Shown one piece after another: positions 14,841 through 24,014 of a stretch of DNA of 64,000 bases. The position numbers and the translations under genes were made by a program. Position 1 is the first letter of the stretch, and each line of letters opens with the position of its first letter. The notes under the pieces were generated by a model. That model was given only the letters and a program-made list of their open reading frames with translations, had not been told where the DNA came from and did no database searches. The stretch is from Ptiloglossa arizonensis (lineage: Eukaryota; Arthropoda; Insecta; Hymenoptera; Colletidae): contig NW_027478902.1 of assembly GCF_051014685.1 (NCBI RefSeq), forward strand, positions 310,001 through 374,000, read 5' to 3'.

Positions 14841-17800
14841 CGTTACAAGTTATACGTTATACGTTATACGATATACGTCATAGGTTACACGATACACGTT
14901 ATACGTTACACGTAATATGTAATACGTTATACGTTTTACGTTATTCGATATACGTTATACGTTATACGTTATACGTTATACGTTATACGTTATACGTTAT
15001 ACGATATACGTTATACGTTATACGATATACGTTATACGTTATACGTTATACGTTATACGTTATACGTCATACGTTATACGTTATACGTTATGGGTTATAC
15101 GTTATACGTTATACGTTATACGTTATACGTTATACGTTATACGTTATACGTTACAAGTTATACGTTATACGTTATACGTTATACGATATGCGTCATAGGT
15201 TACACGATACACGTTATACGTTACACGTAATATGTAATACGTTATACGTTTTACGTTATTCGATATACGTTATACGTTATATGTTATACGTTATACGTTA
15301 CACGCTATACGTTTTACGTTATACGTTATACGTTATACGTTATACGTTATACGTTATACGTTATACGTTATACGTTATACGTTATACGTTATACGTTATA
15401 CGTTATACGATATACGTTATACGTTATACGTTATACGTTATACGTTATACGTTATACGTTATACGTTATACGTTATACGTTATACGTTATACGTTATACG
15501 TTATGGGTTATACGTTATACGTTATACGTTATACGTTATACGTTATACGTTATACGTTATACGTTATACGTTATACGTTATACGTTATACGATATACGTT
15601 ATACGTTATACGTTATACGTTATACGTTATACGTTATACGTTATACGTTATACGTTATACGTTATACGTTATACGTTATGGGTTATACGTTATACGTTAT
15701 ACGTTATACGTTATACGTTATACGTTATACGTTATACGTTATACGTTATACGTTATACGTTATACGTTATACGTTATACGTTATACGTTACAAGTTATAC
15801 GTTATACGTTATACGTTATACGTTATACGATATACGTCATAGGTTACACGATACACGTTATACGTTACACGTAATATGTAATACGTTATACGTTTTACGT
15901 TATTCGATATACGTTATACGTTATACGTTATACGTTATACGTTACACGCTATACGTTTTACGTTATACGTTATACGTTATACGTTATACGTTATACGTTA
16001 TACGTTATACGTTATACGTTATACGTTATACGTTATACGATATACGTTATACGTTATACGTTATACGTTATACGTTATACGTTATACGTTATACGTTATA
16101 CGTTATACGTTATACGTTATACGTTATGGGTTATACGTTATACGTTATACGTTATACGTTATACGTTATACGTTATACGTTATACGTTATACGTTATACG
16201 TTATACGTTATACGATATACGTTATACGTTATACGTTATACGTTATACGTTATACGTTATACGTTATACGTTATACGTTATACGTTATACGTTATACGTT
16301 ATACGTTATGGGTTATACGTTATACGTTATACGTTATACGTTATACGTTATACGTTATACGTTATACGTTACAAGTTATACGTTATACGTTATACGTTAT
16401 ACGATATACGTCATAGGTTACACGATACACGTTATACGTTACACGTAATATGTAATACGTTATACGTTTTACGTTATTCGATATACGTTATACGTTATAC
16501 GTTATACGTTATACGTTACACGCTATACGTTTTACGTTATACGTTATACGTTATACGTTATACGTTATACGTTATACGTTATACGTTATACGTTATACGT
16601 TATACGTTATACGTTATACGTTATACGTTATACGATATACGTTATACGTTATACGTTATACGTTATACGTTATACGTTATACGTTATACGTTATACGTTA
16701 TACGTTATACGTTATACGTTATGGGTTATACGTTATACGTTATACGTTATACGTTATACGTTATACGTTATACGTTATACGTTATACGTTATACGTTATA
16801 CGTTATACGATATACGTTATACGTTATACGTTATACGTTATACGTTATACGTTATACGTTATACGTTATACGTTATACGTTATACGTTATACGTTATACG
16901 TTATGGGTTATACGTTATACGTTATACGTTATACGTTATACGTTATACGTTATACGTTATACGTTATACGTTATACGTTATACGTTATACGTTATACGTT
17001 ATACGATATACGTTATACGTTATACGTTATACGTTATACGTTATACGTTATACGTTATACGTTATACGTTATACGTTATACGTTATACGTTATGGGTTAT
17101 ACGTTATACGTTATACGTTATACGTTATACGTTATACGATATACGTTATACGTTATACGTTATACGTTATACGTTATACGTTATACGTTATACGTTATAC
17201 GTTATACGTTATACGTTATGGGTTATACGTTATACGTTATACGTTATACGTTATACGTTATACGTTATACGTTATACGTTATACGTTATACGTTATACGT
17301 TATACGTTATACGATATACGTTATACGTTATACGTTATACGTTATACGTTATACGTTATACGTTATACGTTATACGTTATACGTTATACGTTATACGTTA
17401 TGGGTTATACGTTATACGTTATACGTTATACGTTATACGTTATACGTTATACGTTATACGTTACAAGTTATACGTTATACGTTATACGTTATACGATATA
17501 CGTCATAGGTTACACGATACACGTTATACGTTACACGTAATATGTAATACGTTATACGTTTTACGTTATTCGATATACGTTATACGTTATACGTTATACG
17601 TTATACGTTACACGCTATACGTTTTACGTTATACGTTATACGTTATACGTTATACGTTATACGTTATACGTTATACGTTATACGTTATACGTTATACGTT
17701 ATACGATATACGTTATACGTTATACGTTATACGTTATACGTTATACGTTATACGTTATACGTTATACGTTATACGTTATACGTTATGGGTTATACGTTAT

Positions 17801-19884
17801 ACGTTATACGTTATACGTTATACGTTATACGTTATACGTTATACGTTATACGTTATACGTTATACGTTATACGTTATACGTTATGGGTTATACGTTATAC
17901 GTTATACGTTATACGTTATACGTTATACGTTATACGTTATACGTTACAAGTTATACGTTATACGTTATACGTTATACGATATACGTCATAGGTTACACGA
18001 TACACGTTATACGTTACACGTAATATGTAATACGTTATACGTTTTACGTTATTCGATATACGTTATACGTTATACGTTATACGTTATACGTTACACGCTA
18101 TACGTTTTACGTTATACGTTATACGTTATACGTTATACGTTATACGTTATACGTTATACGTTATACGTTATACGTTATACGTTATACGATATACGTTATA
18201 CGTTATACGTTATACGTTATACGTTATACGTTATACGTTATACGTTATACGTTATACGTTATACGTTATACGTTATGGGTTATACGTTATACGTTATACG
18301 TTATACGTTATACGTTATACGTTATACGTTATACGTTATACGTTATACGTTATACGATATACGTTATACGTTATACGTTATACGTTATACGTTATACGTT
18401 ATACGTTATACGTTATACGTTATACGTTATGGGTTATACGTTATACGTTATACGTTATACGTTATACGTTATACGTTATACGTTATACGTTATACGTTAT
18501 ACGTTATACGTTATACGTTATACGTTATACGTTATACGTTATACGTTATACGTTATACGTTACAAGTTATACGTTATACGTTATACGTTATACGTTATAC
18601 GATATACGTCATAGGTTACACGATACACGTTGTACGTTACACGTAATATGTAATACGTTATACGTTTTACGTTATTCGATATACGTTATACGTTATACGT
18701 TATACGTTATACGTTACACGCTATACGTTTTACGTTATACGTTATACGTTATACGTTATACGTTATACGTTATACGTTATACGTTATACGTTATACGTTA
18801 TACGTTATACGATATACGTTATACGTTATACGTTATACGTTATACGTTATACGTTATACGTTATACGTTATACGTTATACGTTATACGTTATGGGTTATA
18901 CGTTATACGTTATACGTTATACGTTATACGTTATACGTTATACGTTATACGTTATACGTTATACGTTATACGTTATACGTTATACGATATACGTTATACG
19001 TTATACGTTATACGTTATACGTTATACGTTATACGTTATACGTTATACGTTATACGTTATACGTTATACGTTATGGGTTATACGTTATACGTTGTACGTT
19101 ATACGTTATACGTTATACGTTATACGTTATACGTTACAAGTTATACGTTATACGTTATACGTTATACGATATACGTCATAGGTTACACGATACACGTTAT
19201 ACGTTACACGTAATATGTAATACGTTATACGTTTTACGTTATTCGATATACGTTATACGTTATACGTTATACGTTATACGTTACACGCTATACGTTTTAC
19301 GTTATACGTTATACGTTATACGTTATACGTTATACGTTATACGTTATACGTTATACGTTATACGTTATACGTTATACGATATACGTTATACGTTATACGT
19401 TATACGTTGTACGTTATACGTTATACGTTATACGTTATACGTTATACGTTATACGTTATGGGTTATACGTTATACGTTATACGTTATACGTTATACGTTA
19501 TACGTTATACGTTATACGTTATACGTTATACGTTATACGTTATACGATATACGTTATACGTTATACGTTATACGTTATACGTTATACGTTATACGTTATA
19601 CGTTATACGTTATACGTTATACGTTATACGTTATACGTTATACGTTATACGTTATACGTTATACGTTATACGTTATACGTTATGCGTTATACGTTATGCG
19701 TTATACGTTATGCGTTATACGTTATACGTTATACGTTATACGTTATACGATATACGTTATACGTTATACGTTATACGTTATACGTTATACGTTATACGTC
19801 ATAGCTTACACAATACACGTTAAACGTCATACGTTATACGTTACACGTTATACGTCACACGTTATACGTTATACGTTACACGTT

Positions 19885-19898
19885 ATACGTTATACGTT
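19885..19898. repeat. Target-site duplication, left copy
   Basis: The 14 bases ATACGTTATACGTT directly precede the insertion and recur directly after its poly(A) at 27769-27782. A direct repeat inside a 7-bp satellite proves nothing alone. The support is the unit count: uninterrupted copies of this module have four TTATACG units between TTACACG and TTAAACG, whereas the two flanks here together hold six, an excess of 14 bp. Confidence 0.65.
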
Positions 19899-19950
19899 GG
19901 TGCGCCGGCAGCCGACGGAGACGGACGTGTGCGGCGTGTCGGGACGGCGG

Positions 19951-20255
19951 GACGTTGTGTTGACGTTGTGTTGTGTTGTTCGCATTGAAAAGGTAGGACC
20001 CGTACACGCGAATCGCACGCACGTGCGTACGAGGGTTTTGAGGGTTTTGATTCGTTGAACAATCGAGAGATCATCGGTGAACGGTGCTGTGACACGTTAA
20101 CTACGGGTGCACGCGGGTGTGTCTATAAATAGCTTCGTGTGATTCGGAGTGTCGCGTTCGATCCACGTGCTCTTTCGGAGCAGGTCACGGAGAAAAGATT
20201 GTCAACAAGAAACACGGACCGCGGGGCACGAGCGAACGGCGGAAAACAAGGACAG
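19951..20255 (+). repeat. Direct duplication of about 0.31 kb, copy 1
   Basis: Matches the next copy at 313-315 bp spacing, from the GTTGTGTTGTTCGCATTG stretch to GGAAAACAAGGACAG. Differences are scattered substitutions and small indels, for example TATAAATAG here against TATAATAG in copy 2, and AAAAGGTAGGA here against AAAAGGTAAGA. The divergence shows this duplication is older than some of the near-identical satellite duplications. Confidence 0.9.
20124..20132 (+). promoter_or_regulatory. TATA-like motif in duplicate copy 1
   Basis: TATAAATAG follows a GC-rich stretch and precedes GATTCGGAGTG about 20 bp downstream. The motif alone is weak evidence. If the whole block arrived as an RNA copy, this motif was inside the transcript and was not its promoter. 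Confidence 0.3.
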
Positions 20256-20264
20256 GAGAAGGAC

Positions 20265-20568
20265 GGTGTGGTGCGTATCGGGACGTTGTGTTGTTCGCAT
20301 TGAAAAGGTAAGACCCGTACACGCGAATCGCACGCACGTGCGTACGAGGGTTCGATTCGATTCGTTGAACAATCGAGAGTTCATCGGTGAACGGTGCTGC
20401 GACACGTTAACTACGGGTGCACGCGGGTGTGTCTATAATAGCTTCGTGTGATTCGGAGTGTCGCGTTCGATCCACGTGCTCTTTCGGAGCAGGTCACGGA
20501 GAAAAGATTGTCAACAAGAAACACGGACCGCGGGGCACGGGCGAACGAACGGCGGAAAACAAGGACAG
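20265..20568 (+). repeat. Direct duplication of about 0.31 kb, copy 2
   Basis: Second copy of the 19951-20255 segment. It contains TATAATAG at 20434-20441 and, near 20306, AAAAG followed by GTAAGA, a good match to an insect 5' splice site; the equivalent in copy 1 is GTAGGA. Noncoding first exons could lie here, but no acceptor or transcript evidence is available. Confidence 0.85.
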
Positions 20569-20825
20569 AGAACAGTCACCTGCTATCGGATTCGGAACGA
20601 TCGTTTCGCGAACGAATCGCGTCGATGTTGACAACAGCATCGTATACGCGCGTGTTTCCCTTCCGTCCTCGTGACATAAACGCATCGTAAACACGCGCGA
20701 CGCGCGACGCGCTCGCGTATTCATTACGTATTCATACGAAATTCCGACGAGTCCTTGTCTCGTATACTCGTCCCGGTCGTGTAAACAAAAAGCGGGACGG
20801 AACACGCTGGGCGGAAGTGCCCCGC

Positions 20826-20865
20826 GGATTATCGGATTATCGGATTATCGGATTATCGGATTATC
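20826..20865 (+). repeat. Five tandem copies of GGATTATC
   Basis: A perfect 8-bp microsatellite of five units in the host-like segment. It shares the TTAT core with the large satellite but differs in length and phase. No function can be inferred. Confidence 0.95.
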
Positions 20866-21278
20866 GCGATACGCGGTACTTTCGACAAATTGGCGCGTTC
20901 CATTCGATCGCGGTAGCGGGAATCGATATATCGCGAGATTCTCGCCGACGTCACCGAGTAAGAAGGAACGAATACCCGAAGTGTGATCCTTGCTCGGAAC
21001 GAGAATACGAAATCCTGTTAACTCGATCCGTTAATGTAACGGGCACGAAGACTGGCCGGCGACTACTCGGTGACGCGTCCGCGCGTATCATATGCGCGTA
21101 TCAACGGAACGAAATCGCGCGTAAATAAAACTTGTTGTTCCGGGACGGGCGCAACAGCGGAAGAAGAGGAATCGAACACGCGGAGAAGCTTGCCGTGGTT
21201 CGTAACGGCGGACGAAGGGAAGGGGACGAGAGGCGAACGATGCTGTCCGGTCGTCGCGGTTAATTCGCACGTGTCGCG

Positions 21279-21572
21279 ATGTCGGGCGGCACGGCGGGCG
21301 TCCGTGGCACCGGCGCCGAGTGCAGGAAGTTCGCGCCGAACATATTCAACAAGAGCAAGTGCAGCAGCTGCTTCAAGCAGAAGGAGGAGCACAGCGCGGA
21401 GGCTCTGGAATGTAACAGGGCCACGAGGAAGATTTCAAAATGCGGATACCTGTTCGTCGCCCCCGGCTGGGACTTCTCGAATCCCCTGAATCGGACCAAG
21501 AGGTGGCAGAGAAGATGGTTCGATCTGTACGACGACGGGGAGCTAACGTACTCGGTGGACGAACACACAAGG
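21279..21572 (+). pseudogene. osp: outspread/MPRIP-type first coding exon, PH-domain N-terminal fragment
   Basis: An open frame from ATG encodes 96 residues that I recognise as the start of insect outspread, the relative of vertebrate MPRIP, an actin- and Rho-signalling-linked cytoplasmic scaffold with a PH domain. Diagnostic parts are [18 protein letters not shown] near residues 15-32 and the beginning of a PH domain (GYLFVAP at 56-62, TKRWQRRWF at 73-81, [13 protein letters not shown] at 84-96). Recognisable similarity stops at H96 (21566), and ACAAGGGTTAGA follows, with a possible donor AGG|GTTAGA. The rest of the protein is absent. Asp at residue 82 sits where family members normally have a hydrophobic residue in this PH strand, hinting at relaxed constraint. 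It may be a transduced fragment (preferred) or the true first exon of osp. The frame itself could read on to a stop at 21665. Confidence 0.6.
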
Positions 21573-21674
21573 GTTAGAAGGAAGATAATGTGTTCTGGGA
21601 TTGGAGGTGTTTGTAGAAGAGAAGAAGAGAAGAAGGGAATCGTAGGTGGATTTTGTTCGATGTGAGTCTAAGTT
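21573..21674 (+). other. Intron-like sequence between the osp exon and the R1 element
   Basis: About 100 bp, purine-rich on the plus strand (repeated AGAAG), with lower GC than the R1 body. It begins with GTTAGA directly after the exon and so is probably the start of the following intron. The exact join to the retrotransposon is uncertain by about 20 bp. Composition changes to GC-rich around 21675-21690. Confidence 0.45.
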
Positions 21675-22065
21675 TCGAGGGGATCCCTCAGGGGCTGTAG
21701 CTTGTTGCTACAGTACGGGACTGGCAAACCCGAGGTGCCCGATGCCAAACCACACCGTAAGACTCCTGTTGGTCGTCGCAACGACCCACTCCCAATTCCT
21801 CTTTTGGCTTTGACAGTGGTACGTGACGGCAGGAGGGACGGGGGCCTTGGCTTTACCGCCCGGGCCGCGAGGATGGTAACTCTATAAATTGCCCTCCAAT
21901 CCTAAGCTGCGGTGCGCGGTGATGGGATGCGTGGTTGGGGGGGAGGCCCCAATCCCAAGCGGCCAACTCCGGGGTACCTGCCGACCCCCCGGAGTATTTA
22001 GGCCTGCCCGGGTATGGCGGCTCTGCCCGGGTCGACTTACTTTCCGACCTACGCGTGGGAACAGA
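21675..22065 (+). other. R1 element 5' UTR
   Basis: About 390 bp from the composition change to the preferred ORF1 start. It includes a short perfect stem-loop near its beginning and a TATAAAT-like string at 21883. The ORF1 frame is open back to 21889 but begins there only with TTG. An in-frame ATG at 21922 is an alternative start. Confidence 0.6.
21695..21713 (+). other. Stem-loop near the R1 5' end
   Basis: CTGTAGC and GCTACAG form a perfect 7-bp stem with loop TTGTT. It lies within about 20 bp of the inferred element start. Some non-LTR elements carry 5' structured RNAs, but the stem alone does not identify one. Confidence 0.5.
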
Positions 22066-24012
22066 ATGAATAATATTCAAAAGAAAAAAATAAAAGGGGG
22101 AGGGGTGACGGAGCGTGTGGCGCGAAGGGTGGCGACGGAGGGGGCACTCGTGCCCAACCCGGCGCCGTTCGAGGAGGGGGACGAGACGGCGTCGGTCTCG
22201 TCCCTGACGTCCGCGACCAGCGCCGCGGGCGTAAAGAGGCGCAGGACGGTGGAGGGGCGGAGGACGGAGGAAGCTCCGTCCACGTCCGCTGCTCCACCGT
22301 TGCTCACGGTGAGCGACGGGGAGGAGGACCTCAGGGACGAGGATACGGCCCATGTATCGGCCCGTATTGCCTCGTCCCTGAGGTCTATTGAGAAGGTGGC
22401 CACCACCTCGCGAGGGCTGACTACAGCCTCCGCGAGGTCGGTTGGCCAGGCCGCGACGGAGGCGCGGAGGGCTCTCCAGGAGCTGGGACGCCGTGTCCCA
22501 GCTGCCTTGGAGTACACGAACGCCCAACTGAGGCAGCGTGTGGAGGCGCTGCAAGACGAGCTTGAGTGCTCGCGGAGGGAGACGGACGCCCTTAGGAGGC
22601 GCCCTCATCCGGGGCCGACGGGCGACTGCACGTGTGGGAGGGGGAAGGCGGGAGCTCCCCCCACACCAGCGACGTCCATGAGGAGCATCGAGCTCCTCAT
22701 GGACGCCAAGATGGCGGCCATGATGGCCGTCATCCGCGGGGAAATCCGGGCGGCGCTTCGCCCCAAGGGCGGAGCGCCGGCGGGACCGAGGACCGGGCCC
22801 GGGAAACAACCGGGGGGCGGGGGACCGCAGGGGGGGACCATCGCGGTTCCGGGCCCTGCGGCAAAGACGAAGGGCAAGGGTGCCGCGGTGGGGGCGACGG
22901 CGGGGGCACAAATGCCTCCGCCGCCGCCCCCAACCGGTCCCTTGTGGACGGAGGTCCTGGGCCGAAAAGAAAAAAGGACGGCGAGGAGGGCGGCCCGGGT
23001 GCCGCCGCCTCCCCCGCCGGTTGCCCCGAAGAGGGACGGAAAGGCGGGGAAGGCGAAGCCCCGTCTGGGACGCCCCCCTTCAACGGCAGCAGTCATGCTG
23101 ACCGTCCCGGAGGGGGGGGGGGGCGTCTCCTACGGGGAGGTGATGGCGGCGGCCAAGGAGAAGATATCCTTGGCCGCACTCGCCATCGAATCGGTCCGCC
23201 CGAGATGGGCGGTGACGGGGGCGCTCATGCTGCGCGTGAGCGGCCCCGACAACGCAGCCAGGGCGGACCGACTGGCCGAAAAGCTGGGCGAGGCCTTGGC
23301 GCCCCGGGGTGTCAGGGTCGCCCGGCCCACAAAAAGCGCGGAGCTGCGCGTTTGTGGGCTGGACGACTCGGTTACCCGGGAGGAGGTGACCGGGGCGCTG
23401 GCCCAAGCCGGTGGCTGCTCTGAGGGGGACATCCGGACCGGGGAGGTCCGGCGGTCCTCCTCCGGCCTGGGAGCGGTGTGGGCACGGTGCCCTCTTCCGG
23501 CTGCCCGGAAGTTAGAAGCAGTCGGGAGGATCGTGGTGGGGTGGGTGTCGGCGAGGATCGAGGTCCTCGCCCAACGCCCACTCCAGTGCTACCGCTGCCT
23601 GGAGACGGGCCATGTCAGGCAGCGGTGCACCTCCGCGGTGGACCGCAGCGGTGCTTGTTACCGCTGCGGTGCCGAAGGCCACCGCGCGAGCCACTGCGCG
23701 GCGGCCCCCAAGTGCCCGTTGTGTGCGGACATGGGGAGACCCGCCGCGCACCGAATGGGGGGGAAGCAGTGTACCCCCCCATCCCGACGAGGGCAGAGGA
23801 GGGGGGCGCCGGGGCCGCTCCCGGCGCCGGTGAGAGTAGCCCCAGCTGCGAGCGCCGCGGCGCCCGCGGACCTGGCCGCGACCGCCGCGACGGCCGCAAA
23901 GAAGGGGTCGGAGGCGGCGGCGGCGTTGATGTCCGCGATGGAGGTGGACATTGGCCCCGCCGCCGTCCTCACGGAGGTGCCACCAGGAGGCGGTGAGGAG
24001 GCCATCAATTAA
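22066..24012 (+). CDS. R1-clade ORF1, gag-like RNA-binding protein
   Basis: 648 residues from the ATG at 22066, chosen because it has A at -3 and directly precedes the charged N-terminus; ATG 21922 would add 48 residues. It probably coats element RNA in a ribonucleoprotein and helps carry it to the nuclear target. Order: acidic/Ser-rich N-terminus, a Glu/Arg/Leu-rich likely coiled coil near 147-180, a long Pro/Gly/Lys/Arg-rich linker near 180-340, a region near 342-500 that may form RRM-like folds as in relatives, then three zinc knuckles. The first two are C-x2-C-x4-H-x4-C, starting at residues 508 and 531. The third is C-x2-C-x8-H-x6-C, residues 550-569. The tail is Ala-rich. The frame is intact and very GC-rich, like ORF2. 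It ends in TAA overlapping the ORF2 start. Confidence 0.9.
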   Translation: MNNIQKKKIKGGGVTERVARRVATEGALVPNPAPFEEGDETASVSSLTSATSAAGVKRRRTVEGRRTEEAPSTSAAPPLLTVSDGEEDLRDEDTAHVSARIASSLRSIEKVATTSRGLTTASARSVGQAATEARRALQELGRRVPAALEYTNAQLRQRVEALQDELECSRRETDALRRRPHPGPTGDCTCGRGKAGAPPTPATSMRSIELLMDAKMAAMMAVIRGEIRAALRPKGGAPAGPRTGPGKQPGGGGPQGGTIAVPGPAAKTKGKGAAVGATAGAQMPPPPPPTGPLWTEVLGRKEKRTARRAARVPPPPPPVAPKRDGKAGKAKPRLGRPPSTAAVMLTVPEGGGGVSYGEVMAAAKEKISLAALAIESVRPRWAVTGALMLRVSGPDNAARADRLAEKLGEALAPRGVRVARPTKSAELRVCGLDDSVTREEVTGALAQAGGCSEGDIRTGEVRRSSSGLGAVWARCPLPAARKLEAVGRIVVGWVSARIEVLAQRPLQCYRCLETGHVRQRCTSAVDRSGACYRCGAEGHRASHCAAAPKCPLCADMGRPAAHRMGGKQCTPPSRRGQRRGAPGPLPAPVRVAPAASAAAPADLAATAATAAKKGSEAAAALMSAMEVDIGPAAVLTEVPPGGGEEAIN

Positions 24013-24014
24013 TG
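24010..24014 (+). promoter_or_regulatory. UAAUG stop-start overlap coupling ORF1 and ORF2
   Basis: The TAA of ORF1 (24010-24012) and the ATG of ORF2 (24012-24014) share one A. The same arrangement in the R1-clade element SART1 supports ORF2 translation by termination-reinitiation. The overlap is seen in the sequence; the mechanism here is inferred by analogy. Confidence 0.85.

Larger units (their letters stand above)
1..19898. repeat. TTATACG satellite array, left part
   Basis: Continuous tandem 7-bp unit TTATACG, entering from the window's left edge and ending cleanly at the insertion. Variant units recur in fixed combinations. The commonest module reads CGATATACG, TCATAGG, TTACACG, ATACACG, then TAATATG, TTTTACG and TTATTCG, and appears roughly every 300-1000 bp (for example at 941, 1494, 2985, 3286, 9381, 11097, 12988, 14879). 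TTATGGG, TTACAAG and TTAAACG-TTCTACG are further markers. Eight-base and six-base units shift the phase locally. GC is about 29%. No gene is visible. Centromeric or heterochromatic function is inference only. Confidence 0.97.
19899..21278 (+). other. Host-like unique sequence upstream of the osp exon
   Basis: About 1.4 kb with mixed composition and many CpGs, unlike the satellite and less GC-rich than the R1 body. It holds a diverged tandem duplication (19951-20568), TATA-like motifs, splice-donor-like motifs and a short 8-bp repeat. Short open frames on both strands are not conserved between the two duplicate copies and are not supported as genes. Its place directly before the osp start codon suggests 5' UTR, promoter-proximal or upstream genomic sequence of that gene. 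Confidence 0.6.

Noticed and set aside
1..19898. TTATACG as a telomeric repeat, considered because TRAS/SART relatives insert in telomeres.
   Set aside because: The unit has no G-rich strand and the array shows ordered variants and kilobase duplications, unlike telomerase-made repeats. Neither array end shows a chromosome terminus in this window.
20149..20451. Short open frames in the host-like upstream segment.
   Set aside because: The frame is not kept between the two duplicate copies, and there is no recognisable domain or conserved start.
21675..21780. HDV-like self-cleaving ribozyme at the R1 5' end, as in R2 and some other non-LTR elements.
   Set aside because: A short stem-loop is present, but I could not find a matching second strand for the outer P1 helix or the nested pseudoknot by eye. 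A covariance-model search would decide.
21889..22065. ORF1 starting at 21889.
   Set aside because: The codon there is TTG, which is not a plausible eukaryotic start. The ATG at 22066 has a better context; 21922 remains possible.
21853..22911. Minus-strand open frame of 352 codons opposite ORF1, and similar frames opposite ORF2 and the 3' UTR.
   Set aside because: They are shadows of very GC-rich coding sequence: Arg/Pro/Gly-rich, without recognisable domains.
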